Counted from the first letter of the stretch, positions 18,143 through 29,249 are shown. The stretch: 64,000 bases of DNA from Hyalangium ruber (GCF_034259325.1 NZ_JAXIVS010000016.1:62001-126000); one strand, 5' to 3'. Translations and numbers: made by a program. The notes: generated from the sequence alone by a model not told the origin.

Positions 18143-18958
18143 TCAGCTCTCGTGGTTAGCGAACAGGGCAGCGGCCCCCAGAGCGGCCAGGCCGGACACC
18201 AGGCCAGCGTAACCCGGCAGACTTCCTAGGAATACGGAGAGCAGGCCCGCCACCACCATCACCGCCAGCCCCATCTGGCGCATGGGGCTGCCCGGCTTGC
18301 CCCGGAGCACGGCCACCAGCGCCGCACACACCGCCCCTACCTCCAGCGTGAGCCCCGCACTGGGCATCGCGCCGTGACGTGCCAGGTCCAATACGAGCTG
18401 CAGCAGGCACCCTCCTGCCGCCACCGTCGCCGCCAAGGGCTTGATGCTGGAGCCCCGAGCTCGGCGGCCCGCCTTGAGCCGCACGCGCGCCAGGTCCTCG
18501 GGGCGGACCTCCAGCGCGTAGGGAAAGCCCATGGTCAGCAGGCCCTGAATGGCCGTCTCGTGGCAGGCGAAGCCGCCTCCATCCACGAGCCCCTCCAGCC
18601 TGTCGCTCTCGATGAGGTGGTGGAACCAGTCGGCCAGATGCCGTGAGCCCCCCTCGAGCACCATTTGCTCCAACAGCCGGTTGATGCGGTAGGCCAGCGC
18701 CTGCCGCTCCTCGCCGGTGGCGGCCTGGGCCTGCGCTATCAGCAGCAGCACCGGCAGCGGCGTGCCCGGCGGCGGCGTCTTCTCGCCGGGGAGCGCCTCG
18801 GAGCTCGGGAAGAGCGTCATCTCCCCTGGCTCCATGGCGATGTAGGGGAGCTCCTCTTCGGGCGGGTTCACCTCAACGGAGGGCGCCCACGCGGGCACCT
18901 CCGCTGGGAGCGCGTCGCGCACACCCTCGCCCGAGAGCTCGCTGGAACCCTCACCCAT
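18143..18958 (-). CDS. hypothetical membrane protein upstream of recA
   Basis: A 271-residue protein from the ATG at 18958 (an in-frame GTG 11 codons upstream is the alternative; neither has a clear ribosome site). It has an acidic, Pro-rich N-terminal 80 residues, a helical soluble region ([39 protein letters not shown]), and three or four hydrophobic segments in the last 100 residues. No family was recognised; proteins of this style are found in myxobacteria only as far as I can judge. It is on the recA strand, 133 bp upstream, and diverges from the ECF sigma operon. Confidence 0.75.
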   Translation of the reverse strand: MGEGSSELSGEGVRDALPAEVPAWAPSVEVNPPEEELPYIAMEPGEMTLFPSSEALPGEKTPPPGTPLPVLLLIAQAQAATGEERQALAYRINRLLEQMVLEGGSRHLADWFHHLIESDRLEGLVDGGGFACHETAIQGLLTMGFPYALEVRPEDLARVRLKAGRRARGSSIKPLAATVAAGGCLLQLVLDLARHGAMPSAGLTLEVGAVCAALVAVLRGKPGSPMRQMGLAVMVVAGLLSVFLGSLPGYAGLVSGLAALGAAALFANHES

Positions 18959-19068
18959 AGTGGGAGGACGTGTGCTGGAGGCGGTCGCCACGCTGAAAAC
19001 TGTACCCAGGAGTGGTGCTGGGGTTCAAAGCGCACAGGCCCCGCAACTTTTCCAATCCAACAGGGTTG

Positions 19069-19677
19069 ATGCCCGACGTGGACGCGGATTCGGACGCACA
19101 ATTGATGCAGAGGGTGGCGGCAGGCGACCGCAAGGCGTTCGCCCTGCTCTTCGACCGCTACCACGCGAGCGTGGCGCGCTTCGCCCTGCGCTTCGTGGGG
19201 GACACGGCGCGGGCGGAGGAGCTGACGCAGGACATCTTCGTGAAGCTGTTCCGGAACGCGAAGGCCTACAAGCCCACGGCGCAGTTCAAGACGTTCCTGT
19301 TCCGGGTGGCGACCAACCACTGCCTCAATGAGGTGCGCCGGGGGGAATACCGGGTGACCCACACGAGCACGGCCCCCACGGAAGAGGACGCGCAGGGAGT
19401 GGACGTGGCGGGGCCCGAGGGAGAGCAGCCGGATGCGGCGGTGGCGGGGCGGGAGCTGGAGCGGGCCGTGGGCGAGGCGCTGAAGGGCATGAGCGAGCGG
19501 GAGCGAGCGGCCTTCACCATGTGCCGCTTCGAGGGCATGGCGTACCGGGACATCGCGGAGGCGCTGGAGGCGAGCGAGGCGGCGGTCAAGAGCCTCATCC
19601 ACCGGGCGACGCTGGCGGTGGCGCGGAAGATCGAGGAATTGCAGGCGGGCACGGCGCCCGCGAGGAGCAGGGCATGA
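19069..19677 (+). CDS. ECF RNA polymerase sigma factor
   Basis: A 202-residue sigma-70-family protein of the extracytoplasmic-function type. Region 2 is seen in LFDRYHASVARFALRFVGD, AEELTQDIFVKLF and TFLFRVATNHCLNEVRR; region 4 in MSERERAAFTMCRFEGMAYR and DIAEALEASEAAVKSLIHRA. The start at 19069 (MPDVDADSDAQLMQRV) fits the family start; the frame is open further upstream. It overlaps the anti-sigma gene by four bases (ATGA), the classical arrangement in which the membrane anti-sigma holds the sigma factor inactive until an envelope signal arrives. The target regulon is unknown; such factors often drive their own operon. Confidence 0.95.
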   Translation: MPDVDADSDAQLMQRVAAGDRKAFALLFDRYHASVARFALRFVGDTARAEELTQDIFVKLFRNAKAYKPTAQFKTFLFRVATNHCLNEVRRGEYRVTHTSTAPTEEDAQGVDVAGPEGEQPDAAVAGRELERAVGEALKGMSERERAAFTMCRFEGMAYRDIAEALEASEAAVKSLIHRATLAVARKIEELQAGTAPARSRA

Positions 19678-20141
19678 GCTGCACGTTCGAGGAAGACCTG
19701 ACCGCCTATATCGACGGCGAGCTGCCCGCGGCGCGTCGGGAGGAGCTCCAGGTACACCTGGGCACGTGCGCGGAGTGCCAGCGCACGGAGGCGCTGCTGC
19801 GGACCACCGTGGCCCGCATGGCGGAGCTGCCCGAGCCGGTGCTCTCGACGAACACCCGGAGGGCGGTGCTGGCGAAGGTGGACGCGCTGCCACCTCCATT
19901 GAAGGAGCGGCTGCTGGCGCTCCTGCGTCCGCCGGTGCTGGTGCCCTCGCTGGGGCTGGCGGCGGCGCTGGCGCTGGTGGTCTACGCCAGCCGCGACACG
20001 CAGGGCGTGGACGTGCCGGACGCGGGGACGCTGGAGCTGGCGGCGAACATGGAGCTGATGGAGGACTACGACGTCGTGGGCCTGGACAGCTTCGAGGACC
20101 TGGAGGTCGTCGAGAACCTCCACGAGCTGGAGGTGCAGTGA
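19674..20141 (+). CDS. zinc-finger anti-sigma factor (membrane)
   Basis: A 155-residue protein starting at the ATG that overlaps the sigma gene stop. The N-terminus is an anti-sigma ZAS/zf-HC2 domain: DLTAYIDGELPAARREELQ and the zinc ligands H-x3-C-x2-C in VHLGTCAECQR. A membrane segment (VPSLGLAAALALVVYA) follows at about residues 100-115. The outer part is short and very acidic (ELMEDYDVVGLDSFEDLEVV, ENLHELE). Its role is to bind the ECF sigma factor and release it on an envelope signal. The stop overlaps the next ATG by one base. Confidence 0.92.
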   Translation: MSCTFEEDLTAYIDGELPAARREELQVHLGTCAECQRTEALLRTTVARMAELPEPVLSTNTRRAVLAKVDALPPPLKERLLALLRPPVLVPSLGLAAALALVVYASRDTQGVDVPDAGTLELAANMELMEDYDVVGLDSFEDLEVVENLHELEVQ

Positions 20142-20635
20142 TGAAGCGCACGGGGGCAATCATCGCCGTGGTGGTGGCGCTGCTGGCGGGGACGCCGGGC
20201 CAGGCGCAGGAGACGGACAAGCAGCGGACAGCCGCCGAGCGCTTCGAGAAGCTGTCGCCCGAGCAGAAGGAGGCGCTGCGCGCGAAGCTGCGCGAGTTCA
20301 AGGCGATGCCCAAGGAGGAGCGGGAGCGCATCCGCGGCAACCTGGAGCGCTACAAGCGCCTGCCGCCCGAGGAGCGTGAGCGGCTCAAGGGCAACCTGCG
20401 CGAGTTCCAGCGACTGACTCCGGAGGAGCGGAAGCTGATGCGCGAGCGCTTCGGTGAGTTCCGCAAGCTGGATCCGGAGCGCCGGGCGGAGCTGCGCAAG
20501 CGGATGCGGGAGTACATGCGCGCGCACCCGGAGCGGCGCGAGCAGATGATGGAGAACATGCGCCGCTGGCGGCAGCTGTCGCCCGAGCAGCGCCAGCAGC
20601 TGCGTGAGCGCATGCGCGAGAGGCGGCGCCCGTGA
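20141..20635 (+). CDS. DUF3106-like exported basic helical protein
   Basis: A 164-residue protein with a signal peptide (MKRTGAIIAVVVALLAGTPGQAQ). The mature part is a charged helix built of about seven near-repeats of the form LSPEQ/LPPEERERLKxNLREFQR, the hallmark of DUF3106 proteins. It is extremely rich in Arg, Glu and Lys and strongly basic near the end. Such proteins often sit beside ECF sigma/anti-sigma pairs and may act as periplasmic sensors comparable with CpxP/Spy-like chaperones; that comparison is inference. It shares a 1-bp overlap with the anti-sigma gene and a 4-bp overlap with the next gene. Confidence 0.88.
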   Translation: MKRTGAIIAVVVALLAGTPGQAQETDKQRTAAERFEKLSPEQKEALRAKLREFKAMPKEERERIRGNLERYKRLPPEERERLKGNLREFQRLTPEERKLMRERFGEFRKLDPERRAELRKRMREYMRAHPERREQMMENMRRWRQLSPEQRQQLRERMRERRRP

Positions 20636-20877
20636 GGCGCGTTCTGGCCCTCTGGCTGGCCACCAGCCTGTATGCGGGCGCGGCCCTGGCGGGAGAACAG
20701 AAGCCCCCTGCCCCCCCTCCTCCCACCCGTGCCCCCGAGCCCGCGCCGGCACAGGGGGCGGACAAGCCCGAGCTGTCCGCGGAGGACCAGGAGGTGGTGG
20801 AGAACCTGGAGCTGCTCGAGAGCCTGGACGAGGCGGAGGACTTCGAGCTGCTGCTGGAGTTGTCCCGGGAGGAGTGA
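20632..20877 (+). CDS. small exported acidic protein, last gene of the ECF operon
   Basis: An 81-residue protein starting at a GTG that overlaps the stop of the DUF3106 gene (GTGA). It has a signal peptide (RRVLALWLATSLYAGAALA), a Pro-rich linker, and an acidic helical tail (QEVVENLELLESLDEAEDFE). This tail resembles the acidic C-terminus of the anti-sigma factor in the same operon (DLEVVENLHELE). It is likely a periplasmic partner; the opposite charge of the DUF3106 protein suggests binding, which is inference. No known enzymatic function. Confidence 0.8.
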   Translation: MRRVLALWLATSLYAGAALAGEQKPPAPPPPTRAPEPAPAQGADKPELSAEDQEVVENLELLESLDEAEDFELLLELSREE

Positions 20878-20934
20878 GGCCGAAGCGGACAGATTGCGCC
20901 CCCGCGCGCTGACCGGCCACAATGGCGGCCCCGG

Positions 20935-22470
20935 ATGCGACTCTCCCTCTCACGCAAGCTCGGCCTGACGACCCTGGGCACGGCAGTGCTGCTCGTCGCG
21001 CTCTCCTTCGGTTACCTCCTTCCGGAGGTGGAGTGGGCCTTGGAGTCCCAAGCCCGCATCCAAGGACAGAAGACGGCCGCAAGCCTGGCCTCGACCCTGG
21101 CCGAGCTGGCCTCCACCCGTCAGCAGGCCGCGCTCCAGCGGGCCCTCGACGAGGTGGTCACCTCCCTCCAGCCCGCCTACATCCTCATCGTCGATCCCTC
21201 CGGAGAGCTCATCGCCAGCGCCGGCGCCCTGGCTCCGCGGATGGCGGACTCCCAGAAGCTCCTGGGCAGGAGCCAGGAGGCCCGGGCCCTCCAGTTGGAG
21301 GGGCGAGACGTCTTCAACGTCCCAGCCTCCATCAGAGGCGGCTCGGGCGGCACGCTCCACATGGGCTTCAACCTCTCGGTGGCGCGCACGGGGTATCGGT
21401 CCATCTCGTTGAAGTTCGGCCTGGTCATCTCCTTGAGCGTGCTGGCCTTCAGCCTCACCAACGCGCTGCTGAGCCGGCGCATCGTCTCTCCCCTGGTGCG
21501 GCTGACGGAGGCGGCCCGGCGCATCGCCGAGCACGGCGACCTGCGGGAGCAGGTGCGGGTGGACTCGGGGGACGAGGTGGGCCAGCTCTCCAGCGCGTTC
21601 GCGTCGATGGTGGGGCGGCTCAAGGACGTGCTGCACCAATTGCAGTCCTCCTCGGCGCTGCTGGCCGACGCGGTGCGCACGCTCAACACGTCCGCCGAGG
21701 CCCAGAGCCAGGCGGCCAACCGGCACGTCAACGCCCTGCGGGAGACGCAGGGCGTGGCCAGGGAGATCCGAGAGACCTCCCTGCTGGCCTCGCAGACGGC
21801 GGAGTCGGTGCTCCAGGTGGCGGAGCGGGCGGACACGCTGGGACAGACGGGCGAGGCGGCCATCGCGCAGAGCATCGAGGGGCTGATGGAGCTGCGCGCG
21901 GAGGTGCAGCAGATCGCCACGCAGATCGCCTCGCTGAACACGCGCACCCAGCAGATCGGCGGGATTACCCAGACGGTGAAGGGGTTGGCGGACCAGTCGA
22001 ACATGCTGGCGGTCAACGCGGCCATCGAGTCGGTGCGCAGCGGCGAGCATGGCAAGGGCTTCGGCGTGGTGGCGCGGGAGATTCGCGGCCTGGCGGACCA
22101 GTCCATCCGGGCGACGTCGCAGGTGCGCGAGCTGCTCACGGACATCAGCGACGCCATCGCGGCCACGGTGCGCATCATCGAGCAGGGCACGCAGCGCATG
22201 GAGAGCGGGCTCGCGCAGACGCGCAAGTCCGGGGACAACATGCGGGCGCTGTCGACCATCGTCCGGGACAGCTCGGCATCGGTGCGGCACATCGCGCAGA
22301 CGGTGAACCAGCAGACCTACGGCATCGAGCAGATCTTCTCGGCCATGAGCGAGCTGAACACGCTGATGGACGCCAGCGTGGCGCACCTCACGGTGACGCA
22401 GGACAAGGTGGCGGCGCTCGAGCGGCTGTCGGCGCACGTGACACGGGTGCTGAAGGACTACCGGGTTTGA
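20935..22470 (+). CDS. methyl-accepting chemotaxis protein
   Basis: A 511-residue chemoreceptor. It has an N-terminal membrane segment (LGLTTLGTAVLLVALSFGYL), a sensory region of about 120 residues (AYILIVDPSGELIASAGAL), a second membrane segment near 165-185 (FGLVISLSVLAFSLTNALL), a HAMP domain (SRRIVSPLVRLTEAARRIAE) and a long signalling coiled coil with the conserved tip (SNMLAVNAAIESVRSGEHG, FGVVAREIRGLADQS). The tip usually reads AIEAARAGE; here it is AIESVRSGE, a mild variant. The sensor looks like a small extracytoplasmic domain of unknown ligand. It follows the ECF operon by 57 bp and precedes a kinase gene. Confidence 0.95.
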   Translation: MRLSLSRKLGLTTLGTAVLLVALSFGYLLPEVEWALESQARIQGQKTAASLASTLAELASTRQQAALQRALDEVVTSLQPAYILIVDPSGELIASAGALAPRMADSQKLLGRSQEARALQLEGRDVFNVPASIRGGSGGTLHMGFNLSVARTGYRSISLKFGLVISLSVLAFSLTNALLSRRIVSPLVRLTEAARRIAEHGDLREQVRVDSGDEVGQLSSAFASMVGRLKDVLHQLQSSSALLADAVRTLNTSAEAQSQAANRHVNALRETQGVAREIRETSLLASQTAESVLQVAERADTLGQTGEAAIAQSIEGLMELRAEVQQIATQIASLNTRTQQIGGITQTVKGLADQSNMLAVNAAIESVRSGEHGKGFGVVAREIRGLADQSIRATSQVRELLTDISDAIAATVRIIEQGTQRMESGLAQTRKSGDNMRALSTIVRDSSASVRHIAQTVNQQTYGIEQIFSAMSELNTLMDASVAHLTVTQDKVAALERLSAHVTRVLKDYRV

Positions 22471-22524
22471 GCACCGCTACCAGGATGCCAACAACTTGTC
22501 CTGGGATGGCTTAGACTGAGCAGC

Positions 22525-23466
22525 GTGGAGCCCGGACAGAACAAGCCCGTGGAGGTGCCCTCGCGGCGGTATGGCCGCTACCTGGTGCGCTCGCGGCTGG
22601 GCGAGGGCGGGATGGCGGAGGTCTTCCGGGCGGACGCGCTGGATGCCCGGGGCGAGCAGTTCCCGGTGGCCCTCAAGCTGATGCGCAAGGACGTGCCGCC
22701 CGAGGCGTTCGCCGACGAGGCGGACCTGATGGGGCTGCTGGACCACCCGAACCTGGTGCGCCTGCTGGAGACGGGACAGGCCTTCGGGCGGCCCTTCATC
22801 GCCATGGAGTTCCTCGTGGGAGGAGACCTGCGGCGGCTGATGCAGGCCCACGGGACGTTGAAGCGGCGCTTCCCGGTGGGCATCGCCGTGTACGTCTGTA
22901 TCGAGGTGCTCCGAGCGCTCTCCTACTTCCACCAGGTGCGCACGCGCAGCGGTCGACCGCTGGAGCTGGTGCATGGGGACGTGAACCCCACCAACATCTT
23001 CTTCTCGGGCGATGGAGAGGTGAAGCTCGGGGACTTCGGGGTGGCGAAGGCACGCGGGGCGGACATCGGCCCGCAGGACGGCATCACCGCGGGCAAGCTG
23101 CACTACCTCTCGCCCGAGCAGACGCGTGGCGAGCCGCCCCTGCCCGCCACCGACCTGTTCGCGATGGGCATCGTGCTGCACGAGCTGGTGGTGGGCACCC
23201 ACCCCTTCCTCCGCCCGGAGGAGCCGGATGAGCAGGCGGCGATGGCGGCCCTGCGCGCGGCGCGGCTGAGCCTGCCGGACACGGTGGACAAGCCCCTGGC
23301 CCAGGTGCTGCGAAGGGCGCTCGCGCCGGACACGGCGACCCGCTACCGAACGTCGGGCGAGTTCGCCGGGGCGCTCTTCACCTGGGCCCTGGACTCGGGC
23401 CTGCTCCCCACGCGCCAGCACGTACAGGCCTGGCTGCTGAAGACGCTGAGCTACGCCGGGCTGTAG
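22525..23466 (+). CDS. Ser/Thr kinase-like protein with HGDxN catalytic loop
   Basis: A 313-residue protein consisting only of a kinase fold. The start is a GTG at 22525. It has the glycine loop (LGEGGMAEVFRA), ATP lysine (VALKLMRK) and DFGVAKARG, but the catalytic loop reads HGDVNPTN: the Arg of HRD is Gly and the usual Lys is Asn. The metal-binding Asp and Asn remain. Similar loops are frequent in myxobacterial kinases. Such kinases may be weak or may use a different activation mode, because the HRD Arg normally senses activation-loop phosphorylation. No membrane segment or extra domain is present. It ends 10 bp from the convergent M13 peptidase gene. Confidence 0.9.
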   Translation: MEPGQNKPVEVPSRRYGRYLVRSRLGEGGMAEVFRADALDARGEQFPVALKLMRKDVPPEAFADEADLMGLLDHPNLVRLLETGQAFGRPFIAMEFLVGGDLRRLMQAHGTLKRRFPVGIAVYVCIEVLRALSYFHQVRTRSGRPLELVHGDVNPTNIFFSGDGEVKLGDFGVAKARGADIGPQDGITAGKLHYLSPEQTRGEPPLPATDLFAMGIVLHELVVGTHPFLRPEEPDEQAAMAALRAARLSLPDTVDKPLAQVLRRALAPDTATRYRTSGEFAGALFTWALDSGLLPTRQHVQAWLLKTLSYAGL

Positions 23467-23476
23467 GCCTGGCGCC

Positions 23477-25528
23477 TCACCAGACCTCGCAGCGCTTGGC
23501 GGCCGGCCGCACCATGGGCGCGCCTTCCTTGCATCCGAACGTGCGCTGGAATTCGGGCATGTTCGACAGCGGGCCGATGACCCGGTACTTCCCGGTGGGG
23601 TGCGGGTCGGACTGCACCATCAGGCGCTGTGTCTCGGGACGGATGGCATCGCCGCGGAACTGCCCCCAGGCGATGAAGAACTGCTGCTCGGGCGTGAAGC
23701 CATCCACGGTGGGCACCGGCTGCTGCTTCATCGCCTTCTGCAGCGCCACGTACGCGATCTTCGCGCCGGCCAGGTCGCCAATGCTCTCCCCGAGCACCAG
23801 CTTGCCGTTGTGGTGGATGCCCGGCTCGATGAAGTAGCCCTCGAACTGGTCCACCACGCACTGGCCGCGCTCCTCGAAGCGCTTGAGGTCCTGCTCCGTC
23901 CACCAGTTCTTCAACCGCCCCTGGGCGTCGAACTTGGCGCCCTGGTCATCGAACCCGTGGCTGATCTCGTGCCCGATGACGACGCCGATGGCGCCGTAGT
24001 TGACGGCATCGGTGGCCTCCATGCTGAAGGCGGGCGGCTGGAGGATGCCGGCCGGGAAGACGATCTCGTTGAGCAGCGGGTTGTAGTAGGCGTTGGAGGT
24101 GGGCGGCGTCATCCCCCACCGGTCGCGATCGACGGGCTTGTTGAGCGTCGATCGGTCATCGACCACATCGAACGTGCGGCCCGCCACCACGTTCTGCCAG
24201 AACTGATCGCGCGAGACGGGAACCTGGCTGTAGTCCTTCCACTTGTCCGGGTAGCCGATCTTCGGGTTGAACGTGGAGAGCTTCTCGAGGGCCTGCTTCT
24301 TCGTCTCCGGCCCCATCCAGGCGAGCCCCTCGACCGAGTCCTTCATCCCCGCCAGCAGGTTGGTGACCATCCCCTGCATGCGCGCCTTGGCCGCGGGGGG
24401 GAAGTACTTCTCGGCGTACTTGCGCCCGAGCGCCTCGCCGAGCAGGTCATCGGTGGACTCCACGCAGCGCTTCCAGCGCGGCTTCATCTCCTTGGCGCCG
24501 CCCAGGTACTTGTCGTTGAAGTTGAAGCTCTCCTCGGCCAGCGCCTTGGACAGGAACGGCGCCGCAGAGCGCACCACGTGCCACTTGAGGTACGTCTTCC
24601 AGCTCGCCAGCGGCGTCTCCTTGATCTGCCGATCGAACTCCGCCAGGAACTTCGGCTCGAAGACGTTGAGATCCGCCTCGGCGATCTTCGCGTTGCGGAA
24701 GTACCCGGCCCAATCGAAGGCGGGCGCCATCTTCTTGAGCCCGGCGAAGGTCGTCTTGTGGTCGAGGTTCGCGGGGTTGCGCAGGCCGACGATGTCGAGC
24801 GAGTCCTCGGCGAACGCCGTCTCCATCTTGAAGACGACCTCTGCGGCCTGCTTGGCGGCCTTCTCGCTGGAGCCCGCGAGCTTGAACATCGTCGCGATGT
24901 GCGCGCGGTACTTCTCGCGCGCGTCGGCGAAGCGGGGCTCCGTCTTGAAGTAGTAGTCGCGATCCGGCAGCCCGATGCCGTTGGAGAAGATGTGGGCGAT
25001 CACGTTCGTGGGCGTCGCGAAGTCGGACTCGGCGGCGATCCCGAACGGCACGGGGATGCGCTGGGCATGCAGCTCGCTGAGCATCCGCTGGAGGCCCGCG
25101 ATGTCCTTGAGCGCGTCGATCTTCTTCAGGAGCGGCTGCAGCGGCTTGACGCCCTGGGCCTCGACGCGCGCCTCATCCATGCACGCGCCGTAGTAGTCGC
25201 TGATGAGCTGCTCGACGCTGGCCTTGGGCCAGTCCTTGCGCTGCGACACCTCGTCGAGGATGCCCCGGAGCTGCTCCTTGGCGAGCTCCCCGGACTGCCA
25301 GCGGCGGCTCCAGCGCACCATGGAGTCGGGGATGGGGTTGTTCGTCCGCCACGCCCCGTTGGCGTAGTCGAAGAAGTCGTTGCAGGGATCAGCCTTGCGG
25401 TTGATGTCCTCGATGAACACCCCGCGCTGCTTCACCGGCTGCGCGGTCGGAGTCGTCGCGGCGCTCGGTTGCGCGAGCGCCGTGGAGGAACACAGGGCAA
25501 GGGCGAGCCAGGCCGTGCCAATTCTCAT
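23477..25528 (-). CDS. M13-family (neprilysin-like) zinc metallopeptidase, exported
   Basis: A 683-residue protein with a signal peptide (RIGTAWLALALCSSTALAQ). It shows the M13 start (NRKADPCNDFFDYANGAW), the zinc motif HEISH (His520, His524) within VIGHEISHGFDDQG, the third ligand in GESIGDLAG, and the substrate-binding NAYYNPLLNEIVFPAGIL. It ends in CEVW, the typical short C-terminus of the family. The enzyme should cleave peptides in the periplasm or outside the cell, and M13 enzymes of predatory bacteria may help digest prey peptides (inference). The length matches the family. It is monocistronic: a terminator separates it from glmS. Confidence 0.95.
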   Translation of the reverse strand: MRIGTAWLALALCSSTALAQPSAATTPTAQPVKQRGVFIEDINRKADPCNDFFDYANGAWRTNNPIPDSMVRWSRRWQSGELAKEQLRGILDEVSQRKDWPKASVEQLISDYYGACMDEARVEAQGVKPLQPLLKKIDALKDIAGLQRMLSELHAQRIPVPFGIAAESDFATPTNVIAHIFSNGIGLPDRDYYFKTEPRFADAREKYRAHIATMFKLAGSSEKAAKQAAEVVFKMETAFAEDSLDIVGLRNPANLDHKTTFAGLKKMAPAFDWAGYFRNAKIAEADLNVFEPKFLAEFDRQIKETPLASWKTYLKWHVVRSAAPFLSKALAEESFNFNDKYLGGAKEMKPRWKRCVESTDDLLGEALGRKYAEKYFPPAAKARMQGMVTNLLAGMKDSVEGLAWMGPETKKQALEKLSTFNPKIGYPDKWKDYSQVPVSRDQFWQNVVAGRTFDVVDDRSTLNKPVDRDRWGMTPPTSNAYYNPLLNEIVFPAGILQPPAFSMEATDAVNYGAIGVVIGHEISHGFDDQGAKFDAQGRLKNWWTEQDLKRFEERGQCVVDQFEGYFIEPGIHHNGKLVLGESIGDLAGAKIAYVALQKAMKQQPVPTVDGFTPEQQFFIAWGQFRGDAIRPETQRLMVQSDPHPTGKYRVIGPLSNMPEFQRTFGCKEGAPMVRPAAKRCEVW

Positions 25529-25601
25529 GAGGGAAGTCCTTGGGAGACAGGTCCGCGGGACTTCTACCTGAGGAAGGCAGCCTCCGGAGGCTGAAAAGGC
25601 A

Positions 25602-25638
25602 AAGGGTCCGGAACCGCATGGAGCGATCCCGGACCCTT
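25602..25638 (-). terminator. glmS terminator hairpin
   Basis: AAGGGTCCGG (25602-25611) and CCGGACCCTT (25629-25638) form a perfect 10-bp stem. On the minus strand it lies 23 bp after the glmS stop and is followed by TGCCTTTT. It separates glmS from the M13 peptidase gene. Confidence 0.8.
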
Positions 25639-25661
25639 CTGTCTCACCGACAGTGCGGCGA

Positions 25662-27497
<1,836 letters not shown>

Positions 27498-27656
27498 AGG
27501 TCAGACCTCTCTCTCACTCGCCCACGCCCGCCGAAGCACTCCGCGGGACTGCCCAAGTCACTGCTGAATTCCGTTTGACGAATTCTTACCGAGCAAGAGT
27601 CGCGCCATTCTAGGTGACGCGGGCGGTGCTCGGGAACCGCCCCTGATTTCAGGGGG

Positions 27657-29045
27657 TTAGCCCTGCCGCTGCTTCTTCCGGGCCACCCAACCCTCCTTGT
27701 TCACCTGTGGCACCCTGGACACGGCGAGGCTCCCAGGCGGTACATTTTTCGTCACGGTTGTCCCCGCGCCGACATACGCCCCGTCCCCGACGATCACTGG
27801 CGCGACCAGCTGGGTGTCCGAGCCGATGAACACGCCGTCGCCCAGCTCGGTGACGTGCTTGTTCACCCCGTCATAGTTACAGGTGATGGTGCCCGCCCCA
27901 ACGTTGACCCCGGCGCCGATCTTCGCGTCGCCCAGGTACGACAGGTGGCTGGCCTTGGAGCCCTTGCCGATGCGGGCCTTCTTCGTCTCGACGAAGTTGC
28001 CCAGGTGTACCTCCTCGGCCAGCTCGGTGCCGGGGCGCAGCCGGGAGAACGGGCCGATGATGCACCGCTCGCCCACCTTCGCCTCCTCGAAGACCGAGTA
28101 GGGCTTGATGGCCGTGCCATCCGCCACGCTGGAGGCCGTGAGCACGCTGCCCTGGCCGATGGTGACGTTGCGCCCCACCACCGTGCCGGCCGCCAGCATC
28201 ACCATGGGACCTACTTCCGTGTCCGAGCCGATGGTGACGTCGTCCTCGATGAAGGTGGTGGCGGGATCCATCAGGGTGACGCCCGCGCGCATGTGGTGCT
28301 CGTTGATGCGCTGCTGCATCACTCGGGCGCGCGCCGCCAGCTCCACGCGGTCATTCACCCCGGCCGTCTCCGTGGCGTCCGCGTCCACCGAACCCACCGG
28401 GCCCTGCCGAGCGGCCATCTCCACCAGATCCGTGAGGTAGAACTCGCCCTGGGCGTTCTGCGGTTTGATCTCCGCCAGCGCCCTCCAGAGGAAGGACGAC
28501 TCCACCACGTAGATGCCGGCGTTGCACTCGCGCACCTTGCGCTGCTCCGGGGTGCAGTCCTTGTGCTCGACGATGCGCGTCACCTTGCCACCCTCACGGA
28601 TGACGCGGCCGTAGCCCGTCGGATCCTCCAAGGTGGTGCCCACCAGCGAGAGCACGCCCTTGCTGGCCTCGTGCGCGGCGAGCAGCGCCTCGAGCGTCTC
28701 GCGGCGCAGCAGCGGCACATCGCCATAAAGGATGAGGACACGCCCCGAGAAGTCCTTCAGCGAGGCTTCCGCAGACCGGACCGCGTCAGCGGTGCCGCGC
28801 TGCTCCTTCTGGAGCGCGAAGCGCAAGGAGGCTTGAGGGAGCTGCGCCCGGATGGCCTTCTCCACCTCGGCGGCCTGGTGGCCCACCACAGGTACCAACG
28901 GAGAGGCGCCCAGTTCGAGCGCACGCTTCAAGGGATATGCACACAGGGGTCTGCCCAGGATGGGGTGAAGGACTTTCGCCTTCTCCGACTTCATCCGGGT
29001 GCCCTTGCCGGCACACAACACCACCGCCGCGAGGGGAGAGGACAT
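27657..29045 (-). CDS. glmU: bifunctional N-acetylglucosamine-1-P uridyltransferase / GlcN-1-P acetyltransferase
   Basis: A 462-residue GlmU that converts GlcN-1-phosphate to UDP-GlcNAc. The N-terminal pyrophosphorylase domain shows [28 protein letters not shown] and [12 protein letters not shown]; the C-terminal left-handed beta helix shows hexapeptide repeats ([20 protein letters not shown]) and the acetyltransferase motifs [19 protein letters not shown] and [10 protein letters not shown]. The length is normal. It starts 33 bp after a small ORF on the same strand and is followed by glmS, so the genes act in the same pathway from one transcript. Confidence 0.97.
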   Translation of the reverse strand: MSSPLAAVVLCAGKGTRMKSEKAKVLHPILGRPLCAYPLKRALELGASPLVPVVGHQAAEVEKAIRAQLPQASLRFALQKEQRGTADAVRSAEASLKDFSGRVLILYGDVPLLRRETLEALLAAHEASKGVLSLVGTTLEDPTGYGRVIREGGKVTRIVEHKDCTPEQRKVRECNAGIYVVESSFLWRALAEIKPQNAQGEFYLTDLVEMAARQGPVGSVDADATETAGVNDRVELAARARVMQQRINEHHMRAGVTLMDPATTFIEDDVTIGSDTEVGPMVMLAAGTVVGRNVTIGQGSVLTASSVADGTAIKPYSVFEEAKVGERCIIGPFSRLRPGTELAEEVHLGNFVETKKARIGKGSKASHLSYLGDAKIGAGVNVGAGTITCNYDGVNKHVTELGDGVFIGSDTQLVAPVIVGDGAYVGAGTTVTKNVPPGSLAVSRVPQVNKEGWVARKKQRQG

Positions 29046-29078
29046 GCGGCGGAGAAATAGGGACAGCCGTTCTGATCG

Positions 29079-29249
29079 TCAACCGCGCTTGGGCTTCTCG
29101 CGCTCCTTGTCCTTCTCCTGGCGGGCACTGACATCTACTGACAGTCCACAACCCTGGGCTTTGATCCCAAAGTGCGGGCGGAAGAACACCTTGACCTCCT
29201 GTTGAGGTGAAGGTGGTTGCTGCATGGGCTTGACGGCGGTGGTGCTCAT
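29079..29249 (-). CDS. 56-residue protein ahead of glmU
   Basis: A short ORF (MSTTAVKPMQQPPSPQQEVK... ending REKPKRG) with GGGGTGAG just upstream of its ATG and third codon positions rich in G/C. Its middle (VFFRPHFGIKAQGCGLSVDV) looks like a small beta-rich core and its tail is highly charged (RQEKDKEREKPKRG). It ends 33 bp before glmU and is probably the first gene of the glmU-glmS transcript. No family was recognised. Frame, codon use and ribosome site support it as a real gene, but it is short. Confidence 0.55.
   Translation of the reverse strand: MSTTAVKPMQQPPSPQQEVKVFFRPHFGIKAQGCGLSVDVSARQEKDKEREKPKRG

Noticed and set aside
20878-20934. Short GGCC-rich inverted repeat before the chemoreceptor gene
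   Set aside because: Only four to six base pairs in very GC-rich DNA; not distinguishable from chance.
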